The translations under genes were made by a program, and so were the position numbers. This document shows, in pieces, positions 25,095-37,699 of a DNA stretch of 64,000 nucleotides; positions within the stretch are counted from its first letter, which is position 1; every line of letters starts with the position of its first letter. The notes under the pieces are model-generated. The model was given only the letters and a program-made list of their open reading frames with translations. It was not told the DNA's origin and made no database searches. The DNA is from Prinsepia uniflora. Its lineage: Eukaryota; Streptophyta; Magnoliopsida; Rosales; Rosaceae. The DNA is taken from assembly GCA_032719365.1 (NCBI GenBank), contig CM064874.1:42806271-42870270 (forward strand). The letters are read 5' to 3'.

Positions 25095-27668
25095 TGACAG
25101 GACCCGCCCCGATCCCACAGGGACCACAAGGGGACGTGCCCTGCTCCCGTCTGACACCCAATAATTCATACCAATTTTAACCTCAAAACATCAAATGCAT
25201 AAATAACCAAATTAAAGTCATACATCAAATCCGAATCAAACGAATGTCAGATAAGGGATGAAATCAAAAATTACAAGTTGCGAGCACGACACTATAGTAA
25301 ACCTGCGGGTACACCACCCAACAGGGGTTCAGGTACGCAGAAATAGATCTATGCCTCAGCCTCTGGTTCCTCCTCTACCTCAGTATCACGACCTGGAGGG
25401 GGTTACCAAAAACATTAAGGGTGAGTGGGCCGAAACTCAAGTTATAAAATCATTTGGTAAGTAAAACATATAATTTTACCCCTCCGTTTTCCAAACATGC
25501 ATGCATCATCATTTAAAATCATAAAACATATAACATGAATCATAAGGCATGTAATAAAACCATAACCATAATTTTAGCCACTGCACTTACACTCCAATCC
25601 AACATCCCAGATGTCTGACGTCCCTGACGTCCAATAAGGTCACAATCACAAGGCTACGCGTGCCACTCGGGTCTCAATTCCGAGTTCAATCCCCGAACCC
25701 TGTTCGGTTACAGCATCCCCGATGCTTAGCGTCGTAGACGCTGGACGTTCTAGACGTCCGTGACCTCTCCGGGGTACCTCATCCGGAGGAGACAATATAA
25801 TATGACAGGATCTATACAGTGCAGTACCAAATACATTTTATTGATATCCACATGCAAACATATATGTATACATAGGTAAAATCTGAACCGATCATTACGT
25901 TTCATCAAACGGGTCTCATGCCCAAATACCGTGAAACGTGCCATAACCGAAATCTCAAAATCATCAAAACCATTTATAGATTCCAGCATGTGAACATATA
26001 AGTAAATCAGAAAACATTTAAGCATGCAAGGGTTTAAGAAAATGGCCCACTCACTGTACGATTCCGCTGCGAATCTGTGCGAACGGACCTGTACCGAGAT
26101 TATCGTACAATTCCTGTCAGTTCAAATCACATGTAAGGGTCACTACAAGTCTTAAACGTTTAACTACAAAGTCCGAAATAGAAACCAGCCCTGGGAAACC
26201 GTACAACACGTTTCCCGAGGCAACCGGCCCTAAACTGACCCATCAAAGCTTATCTCAGATCAACATGGTTAAATCACCAAAAATGTTCAGAATGATGAGA
26301 GGAACAAAAGTCATGTTGATCGTGATCGGAGATAAGGTCCAACGCGCCCTCACGCGCCGCCCAAAGTGGCTGCGCGTGAAAGTCACGCGCCTGACACTGT
26401 AGCTACAGTGTCACCTCCTTCACCCGTTTGTCTGTAATACGGGCCTGCCACCCGCGGCTTGACCCGGTTGAAAACCCATCAATTCTCACTCGATTTCAAT
26501 CCAATTTGATCCTAACATGTTCATTAACTATCCAATTTAGGTTCTGTGACAAAAATCAACCTCGACACATCCCCAAACGACCCATCGACCCGCGATCAAC
26601 CAATCGGGTCAATCACCAGAACTTCCTGGTTTCAAACCCATTGTCCAATTAACTTCACAGGAAGCATAACAGGATCAAAACGAACCAAAATGAACAATCA
26701 ATTGTGTCTGAAAGTACCTGTAGGTTGCCGTCCCAAGCTCTGCAACTTCCCTGAAAACAGCAGCCTCCGTCCTAGCTCAACCGTGACTGTTAGCCTTCAA
26801 TTTCGATGTGGTTGAGTTCCAAATACTCCCAGAAGACTAAACCAGGCCTTGGTTTGGTCCGTCAAGCACCATAAATTAAACTCCGAAATTCCCTCCAATT
26901 TTCCAGAAACTGAATTCTCTGGTTTTCCTCTCCAATTCTCAACCCTCACTGCAACAGAGTGAAGCACACTTAAATCCCACTCAGTTTACACAATCCTTGC
27001 CAGCCAACAGCTCGTGGAAGCCTCACTGTCTACTGAGAAAATGTTTCCCGCAAAAGTTCGAATCTTGAATTAACAAATGGTGTCCATGATCAGCCACGTT
27101 CTGATGTTTATAAGGCTTTAAACAATCCCAACTTTCCAACTCACACACTGATTTAACAATTGAGACTCAGAACCACCGCACACGGTGGTGCAGAAATTGT
27201 TCCCCCGCGGTTGCTACAGTGAACGTGGGTGAAATGACCAAAATGCCCCTAGTTCAGAAATTACCAAAATGCCCTTCACTTCCTAGGCCCGTAACTCAGC
27301 CATACGAAGTCCGATTTTGGCGTGCCGCCTGTCTACGGACTCAGGACGTCGAGACCTACCCAACGGTCCTGGAGTCGTGTGAAACTTAATTGTTAAACGA
27401 AAAGTCAACATTTTCGCCCGTGAAGTCCAACTTACGGTAATGCCCCTGAACTTCCGATAGTCATAACTTTTTCCCTGATTGTCCGAATTGGACGTGCCAC
27501 CTGTCTGTGAACTCGTGACGTCCCGAACTACGTCATGGTCATCGGTCAAAGTCTGTTTAATTCATCAATCAAAAAGTCAACAATTGGCCATACCCATAAC
27601 AAGGGTAAAAGCGTTAAATCACACAATAAATTACAATATTGAAATCCTCGAATTTCCGGGGTGTTACA
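25095..27668 (-). repeat. 5' LTR of element A
   Basis: A 2,574-bp LTR from TGACAGGACC to GGGGTGTTACA on the plus strand, transcribed on the minus strand. It carries the short-hairpin field at 25601-25790 and the perfect palindrome at 26393-26412. Near its outer end (27400-27640) are TTGAC and TGACGT-type words shared with the other LTR families. Confidence 0.93.
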
Positions 27669-27673
27669 ATGAC

Positions 27674-28952
27674 CCATATCCAAAACTATGGAAATCCAAT
27701 CCTGCCTCCAACCCGAGGCTTCCTCGTTTCCATGTACACGTCCAACATCTATCCATATTACACATCGATACCAACGTCACTCGACGTTACCTACAATCCA
27801 ACGGTCAATTTCGAAACTCTGCTCATCCTGAGCGATCGTATCCAATAAGTGAGTGATCAAACTGTTGCTGGAATTCTAAAACTTAACTCTTAAGTCTCGC
27901 TCGAGGCATTGACATTCGTCGACCTCACCTGCCACCCACGCAAGTGTACTCAAAACCAAGTATGATGTCTCTGCTCCCATTGCGCAATCCCAAGTCTTCT
28001 GTCACTAGATAGTCTCCATCCGTCAATCACACGCACGACGAACCGTCGTGACTAGCATGTAACTCATCAGCTCCACTTTTTTCGCCAGAGTTCCTTACCA
28101 AATTTGTTTCGCTCAAGAGTCTCTTTACGGTGCCTCATCTCGCCCCGAGACCAACTCTGTGATCCTGACTCCTCTTGAGTCCTCATCTGTAATCCCACCC
28201 ACTCATAGTGTATCTTGACCACATCGAATACTTGCTCTAGCCGAGATAATCACAAATCAGTTTTACTAGGGTTTCTCTTACCAACCTTGGCCCTGAACTC
28301 CAAGCTCGCATAAGAACTGAACACCATAAAGCCTCTCTCTTCTAGAACACAGTATTCGATGCTAGGTCCTAGTATCTCAATGAAAAGTTAAAATCGAAGC
28401 CAATCCGATTACCATATTGTGTCCATCTTAGATCCAATCCGACTATCATACTACATCAACCTCGGATCCAATCCAAGTATTATACCACATCAAGCTTGGA
28501 GCCAATCCGACTATCGCACCACATCGATCTCAGATTCAATCCAACTATTGTACACCTCGGATCCAATCCAACTATCGCACCACATCGATCTCAGATTCAA
28601 TCCAACTATTGTACACCTCGGATCCAATCCGACTATCATATGGCTACCTTGCCAACATGGTCCAACACTAGACCTTGTCCGTCCGATCCCAAATCTGGAA
28701 AAATCACATACTAATCTCAAAATCCTCTCTGAGTTCTCCTGGTCACCAGACCAACACTTGAGACGCGTCCAACACGTACTCCCTGAAAACTCCCAAGACA
28801 AATTGTCCATTTCACTAACCATTTCAATCTCTTGGTTAACTCCAACGTCAACCGACTTATGTCTACCAAGAAGTACCAATCTTGAGTGAAAAGTCTCGTC
28901 GGTTACCTACCTCGACCCTCATCCTAATAATGTGAAGGGTCGGATCCTGAAG
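27674..28952 (-). other. Element D internal remnant, integrase region expected
   Basis: By position this should be D's integrase and tail, but decay is so heavy that I recognise no motif. A tandem repeat at 28400-28645 has units of about 30 bp built on ATCCAATCCRACTATC, including a recent 61-bp duplication at about 28498-28619. Confidence 0.5.
28400..28645. repeat. Tandem repeat within element D
   Basis: Degenerate units near 30 bp. Two adjacent 61-bp blocks from about 28498 to 28619 are almost identical, which indicates recent slippage or unequal exchange. Confidence 0.8.
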
Positions 28953-29734
28953 CTATGTTGTAAACATCCAATCCAACAGCATACGTCTCACATGAACATC
29001 GTTCAATAACATTCCAGAGTCATCTACCATCAGCACAAACCCTCTATCCGGAGCTCTAATAACAAGTAGATGAACCGTACGCATAAGAGATAATGAGCCT
29101 GCAAAAATCATACTCGAGGCATTGGCTACTATATTCACTTTTCTTGAATAATACTCAACTGTACAGTCATTATCAGTCAAACAACTCTAGCCATCTTCTC
29201 TACCTCAAGTTCAACTTCGTCGGAGTAAACCGATCCATAAGGCTCGGGTGATCTATAAAGATCATGTACATCTCCCAAGTAGATAATGAGTCCAACTCTT
29301 ATGTACATGCACCACCATGGCAAGCTCCCAAACATGGGTAAAATAGTTCGTCTCAAGACATCTCCTCTGCCTAGCTGCATAAGCGAAACCTTCACGTGAA
29401 GCACAAGTGCTCAAACCAACCAATTTGACTCCCTCTCGAGTCAATCGCGTCAACGGGCTGCAATTACAGAGAAAATCTTCTACCAGACGATTGTAATACT
29501 CAACTAATTCGAGAGACTCCAAATCTTTGTTATCGTGATTTGTTGACACTAATCCCAAAACCATCTCGATTCTCCGAAGATCCATACTAGTCCTTTCAAC
29601 ATAAATGATATGACCCATAATACCAACACAGGTCCACTAAAACCAAGACTCAAACTGTCCATATTGATTCCAAAAGCGGTTAAAAGAATATCCAATTCCT
29701 TGATCCTCAACTGATGACATCCAAGTTCAACCAA
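28953..29734 (-). pseudogene. Element D reverse transcriptase / RNase H relic
   Basis: Fragments in three frames follow pol order on the minus strand: CHQLRIKELDI near 29710 (the RT palm segment after the SGYH motif), YYNRLVEDF and SPLTRLTREGVKLV near 29460 (the RT-RNase H connection), RCLETNYFTHVWELAMVVHV near 29330 (RNase H), and DNDCTVEYYSRKVNIVANA near 29140 (end of RNase H). Frame changes and stops make it non-functional. Its other half lies beyond solo LTR E. Confidence 0.8.
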
Positions 29735-29827
29735 TGCAGATGTGAATACGAATACATATTGTACACATCATCGTCTTGCAACACCAGGTACCCTTTGTTC
29801 CTCAATTCATTCAAGTTTGGCTTACAG

Positions 29828-32501
29828 TGTAACTACCCATCCCTAATTTTTAAGGACTAATTAAGACTAATTATGGATTAGTGAGGCTAATTGAGAATTA
29901 GCCGAGGATTATCGGACGTTCAGGGTGAAATTACAATTTTTCCCCTGAACCAGGGTAAAAAGTTGACTTTTGACCCGGAAGGTCCGACGCACAAGGACCG
30001 ATGACCATGACATAGATCGGGACGTCACGAGTCCGTAGACAGCCAGTACATCGAAATCACAAGTTCGACGAAAAAATTACGATTCACGAAAATTCCGAGG
30101 AACTATTGCATGAATCACGAGGCGGAGGAACTTTTGTCTGGAGTGGCCCTAGATATATTGGACAGGCCCAATGGATGAATGACAAGTGTCACCCATCCAT
30201 TGCCCACCTAACACAGATATATGCATCCATATTTCCTTTCTTCCCTTTCGATCGACCCAGCCCGAACACTCCAAAAACCATTACCCTTTCCCCAATTTGA
30301 ATCCGTGTGAAGCCAAGTGACGCAGAGGGTGAGTGAAGGACTGAGAGAGACCGTGAGGGGCGGCAGGGCTGCCGTGGACGGCGAAGGAGCCTAAAACTAG
30401 GTAAACCCGTAACTCTTTGTTAAGTCGAATTTGGATTTTTAGTTTTGGACGTTTTTGGATTGGGTTTGACCATTGGGTTGTGTTTCTAGGACATGGACGA
30501 GCTTGTGGGGATTGGAAGCAAAGGATTTCGATGGTTGGACGGCCATGGATGGACGGCTTGAGCTTGGTCGTGAGTTCTTCAATCCAAAGGTACAAACATT
30601 GGCCGTGTTTCATTTTTTTAGGACTTTTGTTGATAGGAAATGATTAGACAGAGGTTTAGGAATTGAAAGGATCGAAATCGAATAAAAAATGAGAGAGATG
30701 TGAGCCTGAACAGGTTCCATCGGTTCAACTCGACAGGATGCACAGTAGACCGGTTCGGACCGGTCTAGCCGAAGGTTGATGGTGACACTATGCAGGGCGC
30801 GTGAGGCACACGCGTAGCCCCTTTGCGAGGCGTGTAGCGGAACGTGGGGGAGATTTTTGGGAAGTGTTCAACATGTAATTTCATCCTTTCGATGCAACGA
30901 ACATTTTGGGACAAGTTTCGAGATAGTTTGGAATGTTCGAAGGTTTATGATCGAGTTTAAAATCTGTTAAAAATCCCATAAAATTATAGGGCTTTAATGA
31001 GAGGTTATTAAAGTAGTTAATAACCCTCTAGTATGATTTGGACAGGTTGGGGAGTCCCAGTGATGGTGATAGGCCCGGGAGAGGCTTATGGCGCGCGTAT
31101 CGAGACACAACAAGGACGGTCTATGAGTGGACCTGGTTTCTAAATTGATGCATCCATAACTATTTTATATGTTTTAATGAACATGTTTTGTGATGCCATG
31201 AGTGCATTTGTTTGTGATGCATTAGTATTTACGTATTTGCATGTATTTCTAGGTTTTCGGTTTTATATGGCGCTTATGCATGTTAGTATTTCAATGATGG
31301 TTTAACGGAAAGGTTTTGGATTTAGAAACATGGAATCGGGCATGAGACCCATTTGGTTGGAAACCATCGGACTTGGAGTCCATTTGATTTAATGAGAAAT
31401 TGGGCTAGAGGCCCATTTTAGTTATACGATCGGGTCGGGAGTCCCGTTGGTTTACGAATTCGGGCTTGAGGCCCAATTGGTTATGATATCGGGCATGAGG
31501 GTCAAAACTGTTTTATAAACACGATTTCGGGTCAGGGACCCTAAATGGATTTGGATTTACGATGGTTTATGGAAAACCCGGGCGTAGCCCTTTGAACAGT
31601 TTTGGAAATGAATTATGAAACGGTTTTCCGTATACCATCCTCACGAACGGTTGCTCTCCAGACGTCCCATAGTATCCTGCAGTGGCGGGTTGTCTCCTCC
31701 AGACGTCTCGTAGTAACTTGGAGTAGTCACGTGGCATTGCCTGCGAGAGGTCATTGCATGGAGCGACCAGTCCATATAGTGACTTAGGAGCAGGATTTCC
31801 AGAGGTTAAAACCTCCCCCTAGCGAGGGTCATTAATCTTCGGGTCATTGACCTAGGTGGACCCTGGGGAGACATGAGATTTGAGACCCCGGGTAGCACGC
31901 GTAGCTTGGAACCATGACAGTGGTGTTGATTGTGACATCTGGGATGTACGGCATTAGGGATGTCGAGGATTGGTTTTGGGCTGAGACCCACTTGAAATGG
32001 AATTTTGGGCTAAGACCCACATGTACTATATTTGGGTTGAGACCCAAGTGATTTGATTTGGGTGGAGTCCCTACAGATTTGGTTTTGGGCTGAGTTCCCA
32101 CATGATTGGTTTTGGGATGAGTTCCCATATACTTTGGTTTTACGTTTTTGGGGTAAAGCCCCAATGGTTTGATGATTGATTTAACTAAATGGTTTGATAA
32201 CTAGTTTTCGAATGCATGCATTCTTTTTAGTGAAGGGCATAAATGTCTTTTTATGAAATGAGTTTTTATAAATTATTGGTTTCATCCACTCACAGCTTCA
32301 AACAGTTTTAATGCCTTCAGGTTGATCACGGATGCAGGCTGTAGCAGAGACCGAGACATTACACTCCTCCTCCGATCCTGATGCACTTTGGAAGTTCCGG
32401 TTGGGCTAACGTTGGAATTATCCCTTGTCAGACACTTCGTGTCAAATGGGAGCAGGCACGTCCAGTGTTAATCCCGGGCGGATTTGGGACGGGTGTTGTC
32501 A
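29828..32501 (+). mobile_element. Solo LTR E, related to family C
   Basis: A 2,674-bp LTR starting TGTAACTACCCATCC and ending GGGTGTTGTCA, with TSD TACAG at 29823-29827 and 32502-32506. Both ends and several internal blocks parallel family C (a TTAGTGAGGCTAAT block near the start, a palindrome at 30173-30198, and a TGTCA..GGGAGCAGG block near the end), but overall divergence is large. It interrupts the reverse transcriptase of D. The stretches 31330-31590 and 31970-32165 are tandem fields of GGGN-loop-NCCC hairpins. Confidence 0.9.
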
Positions 32502-32506
32502 TACAG

Positions 32507-33824
32507 CCTGGGTGTAAGGCCCTTAAATGACCTCCAAAACTAAGAGGAATTGCAACCGTGTTGCAAACTTGCCAAGAAGGCCTTGCCAAAGAAGCTAAAA
32601 AAGAGAAGTCTCTTTCACCAATCAATAATATCCATTGATAGCTCCTATAGCGATCCTCCCACGATCGTATCACTCCTCAAATTAGCTCAACTTTTACAAG
32701 CTTATACATCCATGAGATCCAGAGGTGATGAACAAAGGACGAATGTTCACTAAGAACTTCCATAAGAAAAATGACTTGTTCCACACTAGCACATTGTTCA
32801 GCTGTCGTTAGTCACTCCAAAATCTCAGGGTATGATCCACCTTTTGCACAAACGACACTGGGGCACCCCAAGGTTACGTACCATGTCAAAAGAACTCCAA
32901 ATTCACTAAATTCTACAGTTGAACCCTCAATTCTACCGATACCATCCAACACAGTGGTTGCGAAATGAATTGAGTACCTAGAACCTCATCTTGAGGCGGC
33001 AGCCCCGTAAATCCTCCGACAACGCATCCGGAGACTCCTACACAACCGATATCTCCCCAAGTTCACTGAGATATCTAAAAACATCGCAACACGTGCCTAA
33101 TATCCTTAGCAGACATTCTGTAGTATCTTCCTGGCCTCCAAGTCGTAACTCCCGAAGGAAGTATCCTCTGGTCCCACCAAAAGACCAATCGTGACAAAAC
33201 AGGATTGCCATGTGAGGACATGTGCCTTGGTGGCATAGTTAGCAATCCCACATCGCCCATGTGGATTGCACCAGACTCAAAAGGTAACTGTAAACTCAAT
33301 CGGCCCTCTCGGGATCCTCTCTGTCCCGCTCATTGACCACTGCAATTGAATGATTACCATTCAAAGAGTCGGAATTAGAAGCATTTCTCTTCAAAGCTCC
33401 TTGGCAAAAGCATCCTCTAGACGCCCTCAGCATCAGCCGGAATCATCCACTTGCTGTTGGGATTCCGTCAAACTCATCTCCATTTGAGGTGTCACATCTC
33501 ATAGAGTCCAGAATATGGTGAATCCTCCAGCCAGCACTATCTCTCGAGTCTTACTCTCAAGACCCAATGCAAACCGATAAATCTTCATTGCCTAAGTCAC
33601 TGTCGCACCCAATACGAACCGAGCCAATCTTGAAATCTCCACGCGTACCTAGCAACCGTCAAGTTTCCCTCCTCCAGGTGCAGGACCTCTGCTTCTCTAC
33701 GTCCCGATAAAACTAGGGTAAAGATAACATTAGAAACGTTCCTCGAACGTCGCCCAACTTTTGGTAGTCTTATCCACATCCGTAGATAGCAATGTCTACC
33801 ACCAACCCTGTGCATACCAATCAA
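32507..33824 (-). pseudogene. Element D gag and N-terminal pol relic
   Basis: Minus-strand fragments in pol order: gag at 33597-33824 (EVLHLEEGNLTVARY, the segment just after the central gag helix), the protease-RT link near 33060 (SPDALSEDLRGC, the counterpart of A's FPDVFPEDLPGL), and the start of the RT palm near 32860 (WGAPVSFVQKVDHTLRF). Stops and frame changes separate them. The spacing suggests deletion of the zinc-knuckle and protease region. Confidence 0.75.
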
Positions 33825-34313
33825 AGAAGAGAACTGCTATCGGGATCATGCGCTTCTGAGGGCAACCCATCGCCCGTTCCATCCGATCCAAGCATGTAAT
33901 TCACTGATCGACCACCCCGGGATCCGATCCAAAAGTACACATTCATGGTACTTCGTTCAACCATTCTCGAGTAAGAGTCAGCAACAACCCTGGTTAATTC
34001 TAGCTACATATTCATCCTAACCGACCTTCGGTCTCCACTTTGAATGGTCACTATACTGGATCCAATCAACCAGCAAGTCCAAAACTCCAAGTCGCTAGGC
34101 CCACACAAAAATAGGCCCTTTTTCGGGGTCCAACCCCGCTGAAACATGGCATACAATGCCTAGCAGAACTAATCCAAGGTCATTTCCCGTTTAACTTTTC
34201 TCGTTTTCCTTTCCTTAACCTTGCGGCCAGGCTAATGACGAGGTTGTTGTCGTGGAGGCATCACATCCAAAACGAAACTATCATGCATACCTATTGACCA
34301 AATTGACAAGATC

Positions 34314-36531
34314 CTCCTCGTAATTCCCCTAGATTAGCGTGGGAGGACCTACTCCGTCTAACACGACCTTGTAAAATGACCTTAATACCCTCAGGATTCA
34401 ATAAACATCCTAACTATGTGTCAGATCAAGGATACTACCACATACTAACCAGAATAATCAGAGTATGCATTCACCGTGATGCCGCAACCTTCACACAATC
34501 TGCGTCCACGATCAACCGGGAGGCTGCCAAAACCAATAAAAAGTGTGAGTGGACAAACAATAAAGCTTTGGAAAACCATTTTCCAAAAAATACATTTACA
34601 CCCTCCATTTTGAGAATTACATGCATGCTTAGTCAAATAAACCATTGTTCTCAAAGATAGCAATCAATATATAAATTATAAACCGTGGGTCCAACTCAAA
34701 ATCACATAAAAACACAAAGGTCCTCTGGCCAACACTTTATTGAAATCACCGGCTCTTAGCCGTTTTGAAAACATTTGCATGAATCACACTTATTAAATAC
34801 CATACTTGATCTTGCTGGTCCAACCAGTCTAATGTCAAACCTCGTCATGCTGGTCCAACTAGCTGTTAGTCCAACTAGGATCCCATGTGCACTACTGGTA
34901 GGAGAGTACGGGTCCTACAAAGTCCAACCCTGTCGGTACGTGTGAAGTCCAACCCCGATTACTTCCAAGTCCATCTCTAGGAATCCACGAAGTCCAACAC
35001 CGGATACAGTGATCCAATCGCCTAAGGTTGACCAATCTAGAAAACCGTATCCAAATTGAAATATATTTTATCACACAGGCACCAGCTCAAAACAGTTATC
35101 ATATGGGCACTAGCCCAAAACATTTGACACACGGACCCAGCCCAAAACAGTTATCAAGCGGGCCCAGCCCAAAACAATTATCCCAGGGGCCCAACTCAAA
35201 ACAATTAACTCTAGGGCTCTATGCCCAAATCCCGGTTTTCTAAAACTACGATAAAATCAATAACTATAAATCATAGCTATAATATACTGAAACCAATCTT
35301 TAATAACTATAATCATAATCAGGCCATACCATGTCATAAAATTAGTAAAAAAAATATATTTAAGCATGCATCAGAGTTATGAAAGAAAACGTTCACTCAC
35401 AGTACAACCGCTCGTTCAAAATACGAGCTGTAAACTAAACCGAAGCCTCCGGGATGTCCGTGCATGTCAAAGTTATATCTGAGGGTCATTAACAATCAAT
35501 AGAAGTCCATACAATAAACCTTCAAATACTTCGGAACTGAAAACGAGTCCCAAACAAGCTTCCCGAGGAGAAAAACCTTCAAAAAACTAACCAAACGACA
35601 TCTGATCGATCTGAAACCACCACCATTGGATTCAGAGCGTTGAAATCCTTCAAACAAGACCAGTTTGATCTTGAAATTTATGTCCAAGCGCCCACACGCG
35701 CTTGTCAAATTTTGGTTAACGCAAATCAACACTGACGTCACTGCTGACTTCAGCCCTACTTGACATCCGACAATCTGATAATTTCCACATGGCACCACCT
35801 GATTGATGCCATATGTCACATGCTAATGTCATCCTAGCATGTCACATCTGACACGTCCTGAAACCTCGCCACATGGCCCCAACCGAACTTCGCCATGTGG
35901 CCTGACATGATGATGTGGCTTGACATGTCATCATCGTCAACCTCTGGTTGGGTCGACCCAAACCTCTATAACGGGTCATTCAACCCAAATTGATGACCTG
36001 ATTCAATCTCAGCCATTTCTCAACCTTTTTCCATCATTTTTCGACCATTCTACTCGTAATCTACCCAGAAAGGGATCTATGGCCATAGAATTGAGCAAAC
36101 GGACTTGAAATCCGTGAGCCAAGCCCGAAACCTCACAGGCCACATTCGAGCATCCACTTGAGCTCATTCCTGCGTCCATTCCTTCCCTTTTTTGTTCCCG
36201 GTCACTCGTATAACCTCAGAGAACACGACCATGGCATCAATTCTAAGCTCTAAACGTCATAAACAAAATTACCAACGTCAAGCTCACAGGTTTACCTTTT
36301 TTCACTGGTTTTCCGGCCAGCCACCGTGGCTCCAGTTCTTCCTCTGTCATCCACCACCACTCAGTCACTCATAGTCTCTCTATGTCTCTTTCAACTAGCA
36401 CCAACTGGTGAAAACCATGAAGAAAATTTTGGGGAGGGGTCTCGGGTGTGTTTGAAAATTAGAGAGTGAGAGATGGATATGGATGCATGTATGTGGGAGT
36501 ATGGGCCAATAGGATGAGTGATGACAGGACC
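34314..36531 (-). repeat. 5' LTR of element D, first part
   Basis: It matches 13898 onward, beginning TGACAAGATCC. The LTR is broken by B1 at 36531 and resumes at 48358-48738, for about 2.6 kb in all. The break lies within the second copy of D's palindrome. Tandem GGGC...GCCC hairpins lie at 35070-35230. Confidence 0.85.
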
Positions 36532-37699
36532 GTCCCCTGAGGAACATTGATAACCGTGCCCAGTCCTGCTCCCGTCTGACAAGTCAACTGAAGTTCCCAA
36601 TTTACCCTCAGCACTTGCCAAACAAGGGATAGCCACACACGTGCCCATTCACGCCTCCACCTCCCGAATAGCCTCGATCATCGTGCCACGACCTGGAGGG
36701 TCAATAAAACACAAAAGGTGTGAGTGGACAAAAATAAGTCAGTTATAAAACATGTTACAGAAAAGATATTTCTACCCTCCACGTAAAACCAATGCATGCA
36801 TTCGAAAATCATTTCATAATCCATTCCATTTCCAATATAAGAAAACCGTGTATGCAAACCAAAATCATTTCTTTTTCTCAACCTCGACCTTAGCCTGAAA
36901 CCATAAACACGGGGCCTCAGCCCAAAATCACGAATCAAAATCCAAGTACAGAACATAACCCAAAAATCCATCAAGCCACATAAACTGGGCCATTGCCCAA
37001 CACCTCCGCAAACATCGGAAATCAACAGTAAATCACAAGTCAATCAATCTGCTGGATCTCAAGTACGCCTGAGTCTTTAAACTCAAAACCATGCGCATAA
37101 TCAGGCCTTCCCGGGATATCAACAAGTCTTTAAACTCAAAACATAATCAATAGGCCTCGGGGGATATCACAATAACCGAGTCTTTAAACTCAAAACATAT
37201 CAATCAAGGGCCCTCCCCGACATCAACATGATCCAGCAATAGTACCGGGTCTTTAAACCCAAAACCATGTGTAATTCATAACTAATCTAGAATCCATCGT
37301 AAGCCACTGTTATGAACTGGGCATTAAGCCCGAAATCAACTTTTCCAAAATCCGTTTTAAATCTTCGAAATCAAATCATATTTCAAATCCCAAATTCAAA
37401 TCATCAAAATCATGGTCAAATTACAACATACTCGAAATCTCGTAAAACGTGCAAATCCGTAATAATCTCGAAATACATGCCAAAACCGTAAATCCTACTC
37501 ACAATCATAATTAAAACATCATCAAAACATGATACACACAAATTATATAAAATCATCCATTAAACCATCATCAAAGCATAGGAGAAACCATAGTCTCGAA
37601 ATACGTGCAATTACGTATTGCATATCGAAATACTTATAAATACGGGAATCGTAATTACCATAAGAATACGCATAGAAATCATAAATATAAAGCATAGAA

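Larger units (their letters stand above)
16434..27668 (-). mobile_element. Element A: Ty3/gypsy chromovirus with a nested solo LTR
   Basis: A complete insertion with TSD ATGAC at 16429-16433 and 27669-27673. The 5' LTR is 25095-27668. The primer-binding site and gag-pol lie on the minus strand. The 3' LTR is 16434-20487 and is itself split by a solo LTR of the same family. The C-terminal chromodomain-like tail and the initiator-Met primer site point to the Tekay/Del branch of chromoviruses. The LTRs differ by roughly 1% by eye, so insertion is fairly recent, yet pol carries four breaks. It landed 44 bp from D's own 3' LTR. Confidence 0.93.

Noticed and set aside
24987..25169. Short frame containing MNYWVSDGSRARPLVVPVGS, also at 16879-17076 and 57813-58028
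   Set aside because: It is the end of the family A LTR read on the minus strand; repetition reflects LTR copies, not a gene.
28419..28889. 156-codon open frame
   Set aside because: It spans a 30/61-bp tandem repeat inside element D on the strand opposite to D's pol; it is not conserved elsewhere.
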